Assembly (NCBI RefSeq): GCF_932526225.1 | Contig: NC_064040.1 | Span: 8,892,865-8,956,864 of the forward strand | Source: Nematostella vectensis | Lineage: Eukaryota > Cnidaria > Anthozoa > Actiniaria > Edwardsiidae | DNA length: 64,000 nt | Direction of reading: 5' to 3' | Part shown: piece after piece, positions 12,701 through 21,699 of the stretch | Layout: the number at the start of each line of letters is the position of its first letter | How positions within the stretch are numbered: the stretch's first letter is position 1 | Made by a program: the position numbers and the translations under genes | The notes under the pieces: generated by a model | Database searches by the model: none | Told to the model about the DNA's origin: nothing | What the model saw: only the letters and a program-made list of their open reading frames with translations

Positions 12701-15700
12701 TGTAGAGGCAACGCTCTCCGGCTAAGGGTACTGTTCACCCGCCACACACGGCACATCGCTATAGTGTCTGTCTTCTAGAAAAAAATTTTTTTCCCTGGAA
12801 TGGCACTGTCACCTTTTGGAAATTACCAAAATTACCTTCCAGGGTAAGGGGGAAAAATCTTTTACTGGAATCACATATCTAGAGGTTTAGAAGTGGTTTA
12901 GTCCAGTTTCGAACTCCGCCGTTCCCGCGTAGTCATAGGTACTAAGGACGCATAAACAGGATGCAGTGCGAGTCTTGGTTTCAGGCGAACGGTTCGCCAA
13001 CACCAGTAATTCAAAGGGATTCTCGTTGGTATGCGTGCGAAGTTTGTCCTAAACCGAGGCTTGTACTGTATTAATGCGTCCGTAATCGCTCTGTCCAGCC
13101 GCCATAGTGGAATTCGCGTAGATCCTTCATATATGGTTCACTGTAGTAATGGTTAGGGTTTGGGTTAGGGACACTATAGTGAACCATATATAAATGACCT
13201 GCCGGAATTCGAAACTGTACTATTATGGCACGGTAGAAAGGGGATCGCCCTTACTACTTCTCACACATACTAAAATACAGACAAGGACTAAACCCATTTC
13301 TTGCCTTCTATTAGCCTGGCCCTCTTTCCGAACAAGGGAAGGTCCACTGTCTTTGTAATCATCTCTCTTCATTTGGTGGCGACTTCTTCGTGGAGCCCAA
13401 CCCAATCGACTTCGACAAGGTCTACCTGGCACTGGTCAATCCAAAGGTGGAGGATTTCGTTGTCATGACGACAGTTATTGGGATTTTGATCCTATATCTT
13501 ATCACGCTGCTGTTCGCTAGGAGGGCTGACAAGAAGGACGAAATAAAGGTGAGGTTAACCAGGTTGAAGAGCGTGTCTAGGGATGGGAAAAGGGCAATCC
13601 TTGTAAGAGGCTTATCACAACACTATAGGAACACAAGGCTGATAAAAGAGGGGACGAAAGTAGATGCACTGTTACTATTATTTAGGCTTGGGCTCTGAGT
13701 AGTCTGCTTAGCAGCGGCTCTTAGTGTCGCACACGCCTTCAATACAAGCTTTCGAGGAAGGCGTGCGTGGCACTAAGGGAAGGTTCCCATACATTACAGT
13801 ATGTATGTCTACTTCTTCTACCCTTGAAGCTTTTATTTGCTAGAATGTTCTCTCTACTTACCTGCCGTCTTTCTAAGGCCTTTATTCGCCACTTCCTGGT
13901 TTTGAGTTTATGAATTTAACTTTGATTGCAGAGCGTTCCTAATGTGTTTCTATCTGACCGGGGAGACTTCCTGTACAAGATCTCTGTCTTCACTGGGATG
14001 TGGAAAGGCAGCGGAACCACAGCGAACGTCGGCTTGGTGATGTACGGTGAGAGTTCCTATACGGACACCATATCCCTCAACGACACAACTATCAACAAAA
14101 CCTTCTTCGCACGGGGTAGTACAAACACGTTTTACCTCTACTTGCCAAAAAACCTCGGACCCGTCTACAAAATCCGCATTTGGCATGATAACGAGGGACG
14201 TAATCCCGCCTGGTTCCTAAGAGAAGTAACAATAACGGACGTTAGTAAAAATATGCAGTGGCACTTCTTGTGCAACAAATGGCTTGCGCTGGAGAAAGGG
14301 GATGGTGAGATCGAAACAGAGATCAGCGCGGCTGAGAAGAAGGAAATCCAGAGCTTTAAGAACGTATTTCACTCGCGGGTGTCCCGCAGTTTGGCGGATA
14401 GTCATTTATGGGCATCGGTATTCATGCGTCCACCGCAAACCGTCTTCACTCGCGTCCAACGGCTTTCTTGCTGCCTGTCAATCTTATTTGCCACCATGGT
14501 TACCAACGCAATGTTTTATCAATTCGGAACCAAGCCTCTTCACACATTCCAGATTGGGCCGCTAAAGGTCAGCTGGATGCAGGTCAGAATCGGGCTTCAA
14601 AGCGCACTTATTGCAATCCCCGTCAATGCTGTTGTAGTAACAATATTCAGAAATGTCCGGCCGAGTGAGGACTCAGACAACTCGGTGAGCACGAGAGAGG
14701 GAGTGGTGTCTGAGCGAAGGCGTGGTCTTCCACATGGCTTCGTCTACCTTGGATGGTTGTTGTGTCTCAGCTGCGCGATAGGGTCAGCGGTTGTCACAGT
14801 TCTCTACAGCCTTTCCTGGGGTGGGGAAACGGCCAACGAGTGGCTGACGTCAATCATGGTATCTTTCTTCCAAGACGTGCTTGTAACGCAGCCAATCAAA
14901 GTCGTTCTCCTTGCTTCTCTTCTGGCGCTTATCTTAAAGAAACCCCCGAAGCCTGATGACGTTCATGGTTCCCCTCACTGGAAGAATCGGCTCAGGGATA
15001 AGAAGTGTCTGCCGCCAGCGGGTGACAAGTTGGAGCGTGCGCGGCTCGTAAATCAGCAGCTACTTAAGACAGTCAAGGTCATTCTAGAGATTCTGACGTA
15101 TGTCATCTTTGCTACGTTGCTATTCATAGTCTGCTATGGCAACAGAAAGGAGGCCAGGTTTCACATGAAGGACGAGCTGTCGAAACTCTTCGGGAACTTT
15201 GAGTCGGTAAGATTTCAAACAACGTCTCGTATCACTCAAGGATGTTGTCTGGGAGAAATGTTTACTTAAAATATGCGCTTGAAGCAATACCCAAGCAGAA
15301 AACATTAAACAAAATACAATATGTATTTAATTCCCTAAACACCAGTCGCCCTTCGTCTTGTTACAAAAAAAATATAAACCAAACCCCATTCTTTCATGTA
15401 TATTAATAACAAACCAATTGTCAAATTCCTACACAGATTAAAGATGTTCCTAGCTTTTGGAAGTGGACAGACAGCGAGCTGCTTCCAGGTCTGTACAATG
15501 TGCAGTGGTACAATGGCGAAGAGTTCGCATACAAGGAAGGCTTTCTCAAGAACAGGGAGAACTTCTTGGTGGGAATGCCAAGACTAAGGCAGCTTCGTAT
15601 AAAGCAAGGTAAGCCAAGTGATAGGGGCATTCTAACCAAGACATGTAACAGGGGGTATTCTAGCCAAGACATGTAACAGGGGGTATTCTAGCCAAGACAT

Positions 15701-18700
15701 ATAACAGGGGGTATTCTAGCCAAGACATGTAACAGGGGGCTTTCTAGCCAAGACATGTAACAGGGGGTATTCTAGCCAAGACATGTAACAGGGGGCCTTC
15801 TAGCCAAGACATGTAACAGGGGGCATTCTAGCCAAGACATGTAACAGGGGGCATTCTAGACAAGACATGTAACAGGGGGTATTCTAACGAAGACATGTAA
15901 CAGGGGGGATTCTAGCCAAGACATGTAACAGGGGGTATTCTAGCCAAGACATGTAACAGGGGGTATTCTAACCAAGACATGTAACAGGGGGCATTCTAGC
16001 CAAGACATGTAACAGGGGGTATTCTAGCCAAGACATGTAACAGGGGGTATTCTAGCCAAGACATGTAACAGGGGTATTCTAGCAAAGACATGTAACAGGG
16101 GGTATTCTAGCCAAGACATGTAACAGGGGGCATTCTAGCCAAGACATGTAACAGGGGCATTCTAGCCAAGACATGTAACAGGGGGTATTCTAGCCAAGAC
16201 ATGTAACAGGGGGTATTCTAGCCAAGACATGTAACAGGGGGTATTCTAACCAAGACATGTAACAGGGGGCATTCTAGCCAAGACATGTAACAGGGGGTAT
16301 TCTAGCCAAGACATGTAACAGGGGGTATTCTAGCCAAGACATGTAACAGGGGTATTCTAGCAAAGACATGTAACAGGGGGTATTCTAGCCAAGACATGTA
16401 ACAGGGGGCATTCTAGCCAAGACATGTAACAGGGGCATTCTAGCCAAGACATGTAACAGGGGGTATTCTAGCCAAGACATGTAACAGGGGGTATTCTAGC
16501 CAAGACATGTAACAGGGGGCATTCTAGCCAAGACATGTAACAGGGGGTATTCTAGCCAAGACATGTAACAGGGGGCATTCTAGCCAAGACCTAAACCAGT
16601 AGCAGGTTGATGTGCAGTTTGGCCTGAGAAATCAAGGGTGACGCTAGTCTGATTTTGATAATAAGAAGTTATAAGCCTGTGTATGCTAACTATCAATAGT
16701 ACAAAGTCAGAGTTTTTAGATGTCTGCAGTCAGAAAGATATACTTACATATTATATCGTTACTTGGTAGTGAGGGTAGCAGGTAGACCATGGCCGAACAC
16801 CATCTAGATCAGCAACTGAAACTCTTTTTTCCCCTTGTTCAGCCGAATCGTGCGTGGCTGCCGAGGAAAGTCCTCTAATAATGCGCAACATTTCCCGCTG
16901 CATCCCCCAGTACTCGCCCAGCGTCGAAGAGGTAGCACCCTACCACACAATTGACTGGACACCCGTCTACAACATATCTAGCTTTGAGTCATCCTTTGAA
17001 CTGTCGGAAATATGCCCGCGTCCGTGGCGCTACCAGAGTCCGCGAGACCTCAATACCATGCCTTACAGCGGTTTCTACACGAGTTACAGCGGCGGTGGTT
17101 TTGTCGCAGATCTGGGGTATAACATGAAGTCGGCAAATGCCGCTATCAGCGCGTTAAGAGAACACAACTGGATTGATAACAGAACGTCTGCAGTGTTTGT
17201 TGAATTTACTGTATTTGAGCCTGTCAGTCTGTTAATAACCGCTGTGAAGCTACTTTATGAGAGGCTACCGACAGGCGGCGTGCGGTGTACCACAAGGATC
17301 GAAGCTTTGACCGTTTACACAGCTTCGGATCCAGGGTTCCGACCACTGTATCAGACGTCACAGCTCCTGTTTATCGGCGTCGTAGTGTTTTTGTCTGTTT
17401 GTGAATGCGTTAAGGCATATAAAAGAGGCTGCTCGTACTTCTGTCGATTTTGGAGTTGGATGGACATAATTCTAATGTGCAGTTCTTTGCTTGCGATGGG
17501 AACACTGTTTTTCAAAGAGAAATACGTCAGTGAGTTTATTCGAGGAGTTCAGGAAAACCCATTCAAAACAACAAGCACAGACTTTATAGTGTTATGGTCA
17601 CAACTAGAGGTTTACCTTTTGGCCTTCGTAATCTTTGTTGTTACAATAAAGTTCCTAAGACTGATCAGATTCAACTCCCACATTGGGCAACTCATGGGAA
17701 CATTGAGGACATCATTCGATAACTTGGTGTCTTTCTATATTGTGCTGGGGGTCATACTGGCTGCATTCTCCGAGGTCGGAATGCTTGTGTTTGGTCGGAA
17801 CCTTGAAGCATTCTCGACGTTTTTGGGCGCAACAAGCGTGATCCTTCAAAAACTTCTTGGGACTTCAATGCAGATGAAGAAAGTTCAGAGTATAAACCCT
17901 TTGCTTGGCTGCTTATACGTCTTCGCTTATTCGTTAGCAGTAGCGTTAATCTTGCTAAACGTTTTCCTTAGCATCCTGAACACGGCGTATAAGGAGACAA
18001 GGGAATCTGGGAAAGCCAAGCGTAAAGTTAAAATCCACATTCGCAAATACATCAAAGATTCCTTTAAACGCTGGTACAGAGAATTCAGGGAAGACTTTAA
18101 AGGGTTGATGTCGAAGCTGAAATTCCCTCAAAAGAAAAGCTTCCGTTTCCAACAGTCAATGAAAATGCGCATTGATGGCAAACAATTCATGGGTAATTAT
18201 AAGGGAAATGAGCGAACGGCAGCGGAGGAAAGGAGACTAATGAGCCCTGTTTCCCATCATTCCGTTCGAAGTCATGCTAGTATTGAAGATAACGCTTCCA
18301 TTGCTTCTGGACCACTGGATTTCATGTCAGAATCACAGATCGTTGTGCCAGAGGACTTATATGAATTCGAGCCTTGCTTTGAGAGAGTTGAAGAGATGGC
18401 AGTGACTCCAGGGGGTGACGGTGTTCCACTTGCGTCATTTGACGAAGAGGATGACATATGTTCCTTTATAGATGACCTTATCACTCTTGACGACATCAGA
18501 GCGTCTCTTATTCAAATCGAGCGCGATCTCATCCGTGCTACTAACCGTGACGAAGATGACATTTTCCGATCGGAAGAAATGATTTCACCAACCACGACCC
18601 ATGTCAGCTTGGAAACCTTCGCCTTCGGGAGTCTATATTCCATCTCCCTTTCTATGAAGGATGAAGAGCATCCGGAATACCACGAGGAGGAAAATGGGGA

Positions 18701-18908
18701 TCCTGAATTTGAGGACTACAGTGGGGAGGAGTACGGGATCGATGATGAGGGGGATGAGGATGATATGAATATGTACGAGTCGAAATCTCCCGTAAACTCG
18801 AACTTCGGAAGTATGACCATTTCTATTCAGGGGGAGGAAATTCCTGAAGACTTAATACCAAAATCATACAATGAATTATACCTTGTACCTCCTCTACCCA
18901 AATGGTAA
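3641..18908 (+). CDS. Polycystin-1-like protein (GPS, PLAT, 11-TM channel); 3' part of the gene
   Basis: Nine exons join in phase: 3641-3766, 4034-4228, 5432-5692, 7845-8415, 11451-11605, 13315-13548, 13932-15206, 15437-15608 and 16843-18908. They total 5,055 bp, or 1,684 codons plus TAA. The order of domains is diagnostic of the PKD1/PKD1L family: a helical REJ/GAIN-like region, a GPS motif (CLCNHLSSFGG), TM1, a cytosolic PLAT domain, TM2-6, the polycystin extracellular domain between TM6 and TM7, then a TRP-like TM7-11 block. Family knowledge says the GPS is self-cleaved between L and S, and that PKD1-type subunits assemble with PKD2 channels in sensory membranes. The C-terminal tail is long and very acidic. 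The N-terminal ectodomain (PKD, WSC, lectin or REJ modules in relatives) lies left of the window. PKD1 and PKD1L subtypes cannot be separated from this part alone. Confidence 0.93.
4034..4228 (+). CDS. Polycystin exon: helical ectodomain segment
   Basis: Acceptor TTGTATCCTAG, donor CGCAAG|GTAAGA, 65 codons, phase 0/0. The peptide is amphipathic helix (SLDMLTRAMDYMRSRMGN onwards). The last 8 exonic bases and the donor are reproduced in the minisatellite that fills the following intron. Confidence 0.88.
4229..5180 (+). repeat. Intronic minisatellite that begins at a 5' splice site
   Basis: The intron after 4228 opens directly into tandem copies of about 38-48 bp with a core like TGCGCAAGGTAACAAGACCA followed by a G-rich stretch. 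The first units keep GCGCAAGGTAAGAACGAG, almost identical to the real exon-intron boundary TACGCAAG|GTAAGAACGAG. From about 4725 a 114-bp composite of three units is repeated four times (phase marks at 4725, 4839, 4953 and 5068). The G-rich strand is the transcribed-sense strand. Long antisense open frames here are a by-product of the repeats. Confidence 0.95.
5432..5692 (+). CDS. Polycystin exon: ectodomain before the GAIN/GPS region
   Basis: Acceptor TTTTTTCATCCAG, donor TCAAAG|GTAGCG, 87 codons, phase 0/0. It joins the next exon in phase to read TLQSK then IIMFAENPFTW, an N-P-F-x-W signature often seen in this position in PKD1-like proteins. The donor is non-canonical at +4 (GTAGCG). Confidence 0.9.
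5720..6070. mobile_element. MITE with a tandemly amplified terminus, in a polycystin intron
   Basis: Right end 6005-6070 (GATTTTCACAAGCGCG to CCGTTTTCTTCCTTAATGAAAACCCG) is an imperfect reverse complement of left segment 5862-5935 (CGGGCTTTCACTAGGGAAGG to CGTGTGAAAATC). The outermost left end, CCGGGTTTTCACTAAG, is repeated about nine times in tandem with a 16-17-bp period (5725-5880). The centre is a GC-rich stretch. This is a non-autonomous element whose tip has expanded into a small satellite. Confidence 0.65.
6346..7089 (-). CDS. Sulfotransferase-like P-loop protein, nested antisense in a polycystin intron
   Basis: A single open exon of 247 codons starts at the ATG at 7087-7089 (peptide MKVICAGMPKTGTKSLAKAL). 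The GMPKTGTKSL motif near residue 7 is the 5'-phosphosulfate-binding loop of PAPS-dependent sulfotransferases. AKVILSVRDNADVWYESL near residue 85 is the 3'-phosphate-binding segment. Together with the ADEHCIYHMEEW segment this matches the Sulfotransfer_4 family, which is common in cnidarians and other invertebrates with no assigned substrate. The last 25 residues are strongly hydrophobic (IIIIVLFPIIAFIFYLIFY), suggesting a C-terminal membrane anchor. The gene lies antisense within the intron between exons 5692 and 7845. A 5' untranslated exon is possible, because the sequence TTGCAG|GTAATG just upstream of the start looks like a splice acceptor. The absence of coding introns could mean a retroposed copy. 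Confidence 0.85.
   Translation of the reverse strand: MKVICAGMPKTGTKSLAKALRILGLKVYDADEHCIYHMEEWIQAFETSKMPDLYRMYKDVDAATDVPPMFWYEELHYAFPEAKVILSVRDNADVWYESLLWNQKVLKEAMSLRVMLGFLLTPTGWKMSRMMSDMMNAAFKSTNPNAAILNKKAYREHNERVKNVIPKDKLLVFKMEQGWAPLCRFLEMAEPEIFFPYENVNSEDVKAFLHDSKIATKIYRELQIIIIVLFPIIAFIFYLIFYRIKDI
7090..7844. other. Intronic / promoter-side sequence of the nested gene
   Basis: No coding exon seen. It would contain the promoter and any 5' UTR of the antisense sulfotransferase and the 3' end of the polycystin intron (acceptor TTCACTTTCAG at 7844). Confidence 0.4.
7845..8415 (+). CDS. Polycystin exon: ectodomain ending in a basic, donor-repeat tail
   Basis: Acceptor CACTTTCAG, phase 0 in; 190 codons plus one base to donor GTATAG|GTAAGG (phase 1 out). 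The conserved part ends near GFIGVHFIGIRYF. The last 25 or so residues are basic and Cys-containing (SRGRGRRSLCGEGKRHRRS). The final codons are already the first copy of the 42-bp minisatellite that fills the intron. Using the second array donor at 8458 instead would keep the same frame and phase and add 14 residues; an in-frame TGA at 8463-8465 blocks any later donor. Confidence 0.88.
8385..11195 (+). repeat. 42-bp minisatellite carrying a consensus 5' splice site in nearly every unit
   Basis: About 66 tandem copies of a 42-bp unit, of the form ACACAAGTGGTCGATATGTA followed by CAGGTAAGTGAGAGTGGTCGAG. Two main unit types alternate: TGGTCGAG and GGCATCAAG variants. The rare variant ATATGCACAGG occurs at 9921 and 10509, exactly 588 bp (14 units) apart, and whole blocks around it match, showing a higher-order repeat. 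The array starts inside the exon that ends at 8415, so the functional donor is the first unit. On the minus strand all three frames stay open over long stretches, the longest 784 codons, because 42 is divisible by three; I do not consider these genes. Confidence 0.97.
11280..11405. repeat. AT-rich short tandem repeat
   Basis: Tandem copies of AATATAAAAAGTATAAAAAGT and AATATAAATATAAAAAGTAATGT lie between the 42-bp array and the next exon. Simple low-complexity repeat. Confidence 0.8.
11451..11605 (+). CDS. Polycystin exon: first half of the GPS region
   Basis: Acceptor GATGCTTGCTTAG, 2 bases completing the phase-1 codon, then 51 codons, ending TGTAAG|GTAAAT in phase 0. It contains NYNLSISLSSCMYWSERE and DRWTQNGCK: the C-x-W ... 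W ... GC half of the GPS motif. The acceptor was chosen because it restores the phase left by the donor at 8415. Confidence 0.88.
11656..12538. mobile_element. Non-autonomous PIF/Harbinger element with TAA target duplication
   Basis: Terminal inverted repeats of about 40 bp begin GGCCCTGGCCAAACGAGGAC on both ends. They are flanked by a TAA trinucleotide on each side (11653-11655 and 12539-12541), the typical PIF/Harbinger target site. Sub-terminal regions hold many degenerate GGAAACATGTTTCC-type motifs in both orientations. Length is 883 bp. The interior keeps a broken piece of the family's MADF/Myb-like protein (listed separately). It sits in the intron between the two GPS exons. Confidence 0.9.
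11925..12080 (+). pseudogene. Remnant of a Harbinger MADF/Myb-like DNA-binding protein
   Basis: Reading from ATG at 11925, the frame gives MAHEDVVVVQKRPKK, an in-frame TAG at 11970, then WTDEIERLIVSYEYRKCLWD. This resembles the start of the MADF/SANT-type domain of the second protein encoded by Harbinger transposons (W-T-D-E-x-E-x-L-I ... C-L-W-D). The frame ends at TAA 12078-12080, well short of a full domain. It is dead coding sequence within the element. Confidence 0.7.
12541..12716. repeat. Short tandem repeat after the Harbinger element
   Basis: Three to four imperfect copies of a 30-50-bp unit containing CACACACGTCAATATACATTC and ACAAGACTCTTGTAGAGGCAACGCT. Confidence 0.75.
13095..13232. 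mobile_element. Small palindromic element with telomere-like core
   Basis: GCCGCCATAGTGGAATTCG ... TATATGGTTCACT on the left is mirrored by AGTGAACCATATATA ... GGAATTCGAAACTG ... TTATGGC on the right. The loop contains GGTTAGGGTTTGGGTTAGGG, three TTAGGG-like units. It has the structure of a short fold-back MITE within the intron preceding the GPS exon at 13315. Confidence 0.5.
13315..13548 (+). CDS. Polycystin exon: GPS cleavage site and first membrane helix
   Basis: Acceptor TTGCCTTCTATTAG, donor ATAAAG|GTGAGG, 78 codons, phase 0/0. It begins PGPLFPEQGKVHCLCNHLSSFGG, completing the GPS. The HL|S cleavage tripeptide and all the cysteines are present, so autoproteolysis is expected. It then has DFFVEPNPIDFDKVY and the helix FVVMTTVIGILILYLITLLF (TM1), followed by a basic cytosolic stretch (ARRADKKDEIK) leading to the PLAT domain. 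Confidence 0.93.
13715..13785. repeat. Hairpin-forming inverted repeat in an intron
   Basis: CTTAGTGTCGCACACGCCTT is followed after about 18 bases by AAGGCGTGCGTGGCACTAAG, a near-perfect reverse complement. This would form a stable 20-bp stem in the RNA of the intron before the PLAT exon. Confidence 0.7.
13932..15206 (+). CDS. Polycystin exon: PLAT domain and TM2-TM6
   Basis: Acceptor TTTGATTGCAG, donor GAGTCG|GTAAGA, 425 codons, phase 0/0. Residues 1-120 are a PLAT/LH2 domain (YKISVFTGMWKGSGTTANV, then KIRIWHDNEG and MQWHFLCNKWLALEKGDG). Membrane segments follow near LSCCLSILFATMVTNAMFY, LQSALIAIPVNAVVVTIF, GFVYLGWLLCLSCAIGSAVV, a VVLLASLLALIL segment and EILTYVIFATLLFIVCYG. This is the conserved PLAT plus TM2-6 module of PKD1-family proteins. 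Confidence 0.95.
15437..15608 (+). CDS. Polycystin exon: start of the TM6-TM7 extracellular domain
   Basis: Acceptor CCTACACAG, 57 codons plus one base, donor AGCAAG|GTAAGC (phase 1). The peptide has DVPSFWKWTDSELLPGLY and FLVGMPRLRQLRIKQ, the characteristic (S/T)xxFWxW..xLLPGLY and LVGxPRLRQLR motifs of the polycystin domain. Confidence 0.94.
15609..16593 (+). repeat. 28-bp intronic minisatellite starting at a 5' splice site
   Basis: About 35 copies of a 27-28-bp unit (GTATTCTAGCCAAGACATGT followed by AACAGGGG). The array begins right at the donor: the intron's first bases, GTAAGCCAAGTGATAGGGGC, look like a degenerate first unit. A rare variant (AGCAAAGACATG) at 16081 and 16359 marks a higher-order block of about 278 bp. 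Confidence 0.95.
16843..18908 (+). CDS. Polycystin last exon: polycystin domain, TM7-TM11 and acidic tail
   Basis: Acceptor CCCCTTGTTCAG; two bases complete the phase-1 codon, then 687 codons and TAA. The first 170 residues complete the extracellular polycystin domain (YQSPRDLNTMPYSGFYTSYS; FVEFTVFEPVSLL). TM7 is near LLFIGVVVFLSVCECV, then three helices, a pore-loop region (FSTFLGATSVILQKLLGTS) and TM11 (FAYSLAVALILLNVFLSILN). The cytosolic tail is first basic (about 80 residues) and then very acidic, with a run of D/E in the last 100 residues. No EF-hand or clear coiled coil is seen. Confidence 0.95.
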
Positions 18909-18997
18909 TACGACGTAACGCAGAGCAAGCAATCCAGGGGCCCTAACCACGCATGCGTTCTAATGTCAAACGTCCTCCTTGCGAATAACAAAAATAG

Positions 18998-19263
18998 CCA
19001 TTCCTTAAGGACAGCGCGGTTGATTGCAGAACCCAGCTGAACGAATTGTTTCCCCCTGAATCCGGACCTGCTCCACAGCTCGGCATCTCTATGACCGAAT
19101 GGTTATCATATATATTGTTCCCCACAGTGACTTGTCATCTGCCAGCCATGGCGTTCTGTTCGGGATACCTGTGTTTGGCCGTGAGGTACTATGGGCTGGG
19201 AAGGGCCAGCCCAGAGAACGGGAAATGGTTTCCTGTGAAAAAACCCGATCAGATCGTCTGAAA
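18998..19263 (+). CDS. Unrecognised open segment, possible exon
   Basis: An open frame runs from about 18998 to a TGA at 19261-19263, with an acceptor-like TTGATTGCAG at 19029. Read from there it gives about 77 residues, including LFPPESGPAPQLGISMTEWL and a hydrophobic part (YILFPTVTCHLPAMAFCSGY), ending GKWFPVKKPDQIV. Composition looks coding-like but I recognise no family and no upstream exon. It starts only 90-120 bp after the polycystin stop and could be an alternative 3' exon, a gene fragment or chance. Confidence 0.3.
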
Positions 19264-19336
19264 CTAGGCTAAAGGTGCCACTAACAAAATTATCAAAGGT
19301 TTATACAAAGATGGTTCAGAAGTACATCCAAGGTCT

Positions 19337-19648
19337 AAATATACACCTATTTCAAAAAAGGTTGTCAGTGCAAATGGCGAATGGCAAATAGTAGATGGCA
19401 GTTCTAAGCCCGAACGGTGCTTCTGGGTACTAATCATTCGTAAAATTAAAGGTGTTAAATAAAGTCTAGCAATGTCAGAGACATACATTGATTATCTTTA
19501 ATGGATAATTGTTTGATTTATCCATATTCTTCAGCATTTAGTAGAAATCTAATGAGACCAATGGTTCCTTTCGGTCCTAGAACTGCCATTTGCCAATCGC
19601 CATTTGCCGTTTCGCACTGACAACGTTTTTTGAAATAGGTATGTATTT
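19337..19648. mobile_element. Fold-back / MITE element
   Basis: Left arm 19337-19402 (ATACACCTATTTCAAAAAAGG through GCAAATGGCGAATGGCAA) is the reverse complement, with a few mismatches, of right arm 19583-19648. The spacer of about 180 bp has no coding content. It is a non-autonomous inverted-repeat element downstream of the polycystin gene. Confidence 0.75.
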
Positions 19649-21379
19649 TCTGTTATACAATGAGCAGATGTGCCTCAAGCAAGAACCTTGTTTCAGGCCT
19701 CCGAACAAACATAATCAACACTTTAGCAGATGTCTTGGGATTCGCTTAAAGGGTATTTATAACGAAAAAATGCATGTAAAAACATCCGTACGCAGTCGCG
19801 TAAATTAAACGTACGCAACGCGTAGATGAGAAATTGTATTACCCTTCCATTACGCTTAGCGTACCTTTGATTAATATCAGAAAATTCTTCTCGATATAAT
19901 CTTATGAGAAGTATGAGCGTTTACACCTGCCCTGTGCAGCAGTCTAGCCCGCGTAGCAATCGTTTCCTTGGATCTCAGCGGCTTGCTTGACCGAGCGTCT
20001 TCACGCAGTAAGCTCGGTACAAACACTTCGTTTAAGCTATTGCTACACAGGCTAACACTATAAAATCAATCTTGATCGAAATCCCTGTGCTGTAAAGAGC
20101 GTTAGAAACAGCCGGAACTGCGGGCACAGCCGACTGCCCAAAAGGACAAAGGATATCTTGGTGAACTACCTCCCACATGGTGTACAAACGGCGCGGGACG
20201 GAGATGATTTTCAGGCGCGTACAGGAGAGTCCGCCCAACTACGCGTCTGAATAACAGGCTATAGAAATATTGTCTGTATTTTGGACAGGATATCAGAGTG
20301 AATTTTGCGAAATGAAACGGTCTAGTATCTGTGATTGATATATTCACATAGTCACAGTATTGGTCAACCACTCATTGTATATCATCAAGCTATTCTATAA
20401 TAAATGTATACATTTTTGTATTTTTTTTTTTTTTCATTTTTCTTGGGGCTGGACTCGAGGATGGAGTAAAAGGAGGTGATGGAAAACAAATAGGGACGCC
20501 GTGTGAATATGACGTACTTGGGGGAGATATGGGATGGGGTGGATACGCAGGGTGGATAACATCGAATATGATTAAGCGGTTGGTCACGAAAATCCCCCCC
20601 CCCCCCCCCCCCACCAAAATAAAAAAAAATTAAGCCGAAAAACCCGAGGACGCAATCCTTAGCTAAAAGGCACAGGGAAATTCACACAGAGAAACAAAAC
20701 AAGAAGCCAATTGGTCGCGAAGGAAAAATCAAGCAGGAAGAAAAGAATGTAACCATCATTTAACAAAGTCGGTCTAATTTTCTCAAGAATTCGATCGTAC
20801 ACATTCCATTATTGAAGAGTATAAAAAGAAAGTATAGTTATAGTGCACACTTTTATGGGTTTCCTATGGTTATCTGTGGGGGACTGGAAGAAACCCGAAA
20901 ACACAGGATACCCTAGAGGATGCAGAGCCCACAATTGCAATAAATGACCTCAAATGTAATAAAGCCACAATCGGAATAAGAATATGCCCACAAATGTAAT
21001 TACATGGATCTTATTGATTGAAGTTCTTCCATTTCGTTGTTTGGTCCAGATCAATTTTCTTGTTTGGTCCAGATTAGTCTTTTGTGTTTGTGGGGTGGGG
21101 TGGGGTGGAAGAGGAGAAACTTCCGATAGCTCTACCAAAAGAAGAAACTGTTAAAGACAAGTCTACAATGTGCATTGGGGATATTAAGCTAAATTATACT
21201 TTCAATGAACTTGGTCCATTGGATTCGTCTATATTGCACAAATGACAAACAAAGCTAATAAACAGCGTACGACTTCTCTTGAATTAAACTAAAGAGGTTC
21301 ACCAGCCATGAGCGAATTTTAGATGACTGTAAAAGTAAGAAAAATTGCAAAGCCATTATACAAATTCTTAATACATCTG
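19649..21379. other. Intergenic, no gene recognised
   Basis: AT-rich DNA with a 16-base poly-C tract (about 20587-20602) and a poly-T tract near 20421. I see no supported exon, RNA gene or clear element. Confidence 0.5.
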
Positions 21380-21696
21380 AAAAGAGCAATTTTAAATCAT
21401 AATACCGAAGTGTGACTGAATACATAGTCATTTTGCTATAGAGATATCCTACTGTACGTATGTTGTATCTGTTATCATATCTTAATGGACCAGCAAAATT
21501 TTTAGCAAATTTATATTTCAAAGCCCCTTAATTTGTTTCATTTTTAATGGAGTAACCCATAATATGAGGGATCCAATATGAGAACCTTTTGAATTTGTTT
21601 TGGCTTAGTAAGTTCTTATATTTTGGGTTATTAAAATCCGAAATTTCTGCTTATAGGATCTTAAATCATTAGATTGTTACACGAAAGTTTTTACTC
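21380..21696 (-). mobile_element. Degraded Tc1/mariner-type MITE, related to the copy at 55677
   Basis: On the minus strand, blocks GCAGAAATTTCGGATTTTAA, AACCCAAAATATAAGAAC, TTACTAAGCCAA, TTCAAAAGGTTCT and GGATATCTCTATAGCAAA match the element at 55677-56107 in the same order. The outer end at about 21696 (GAGTAAAAACTTTCG on minus) resembles its CAGTAAAAACCCGCG terminus, next to a TA. The other end is not recognisable, so this copy is truncated or diverged. Confidence 0.65.
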
Positions 21697-21699
21697 TAT

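Noticed and set aside
13153-13172. Interstitial telomere
   Set aside because: Only three TTAGGG-like units inside a small palindrome.
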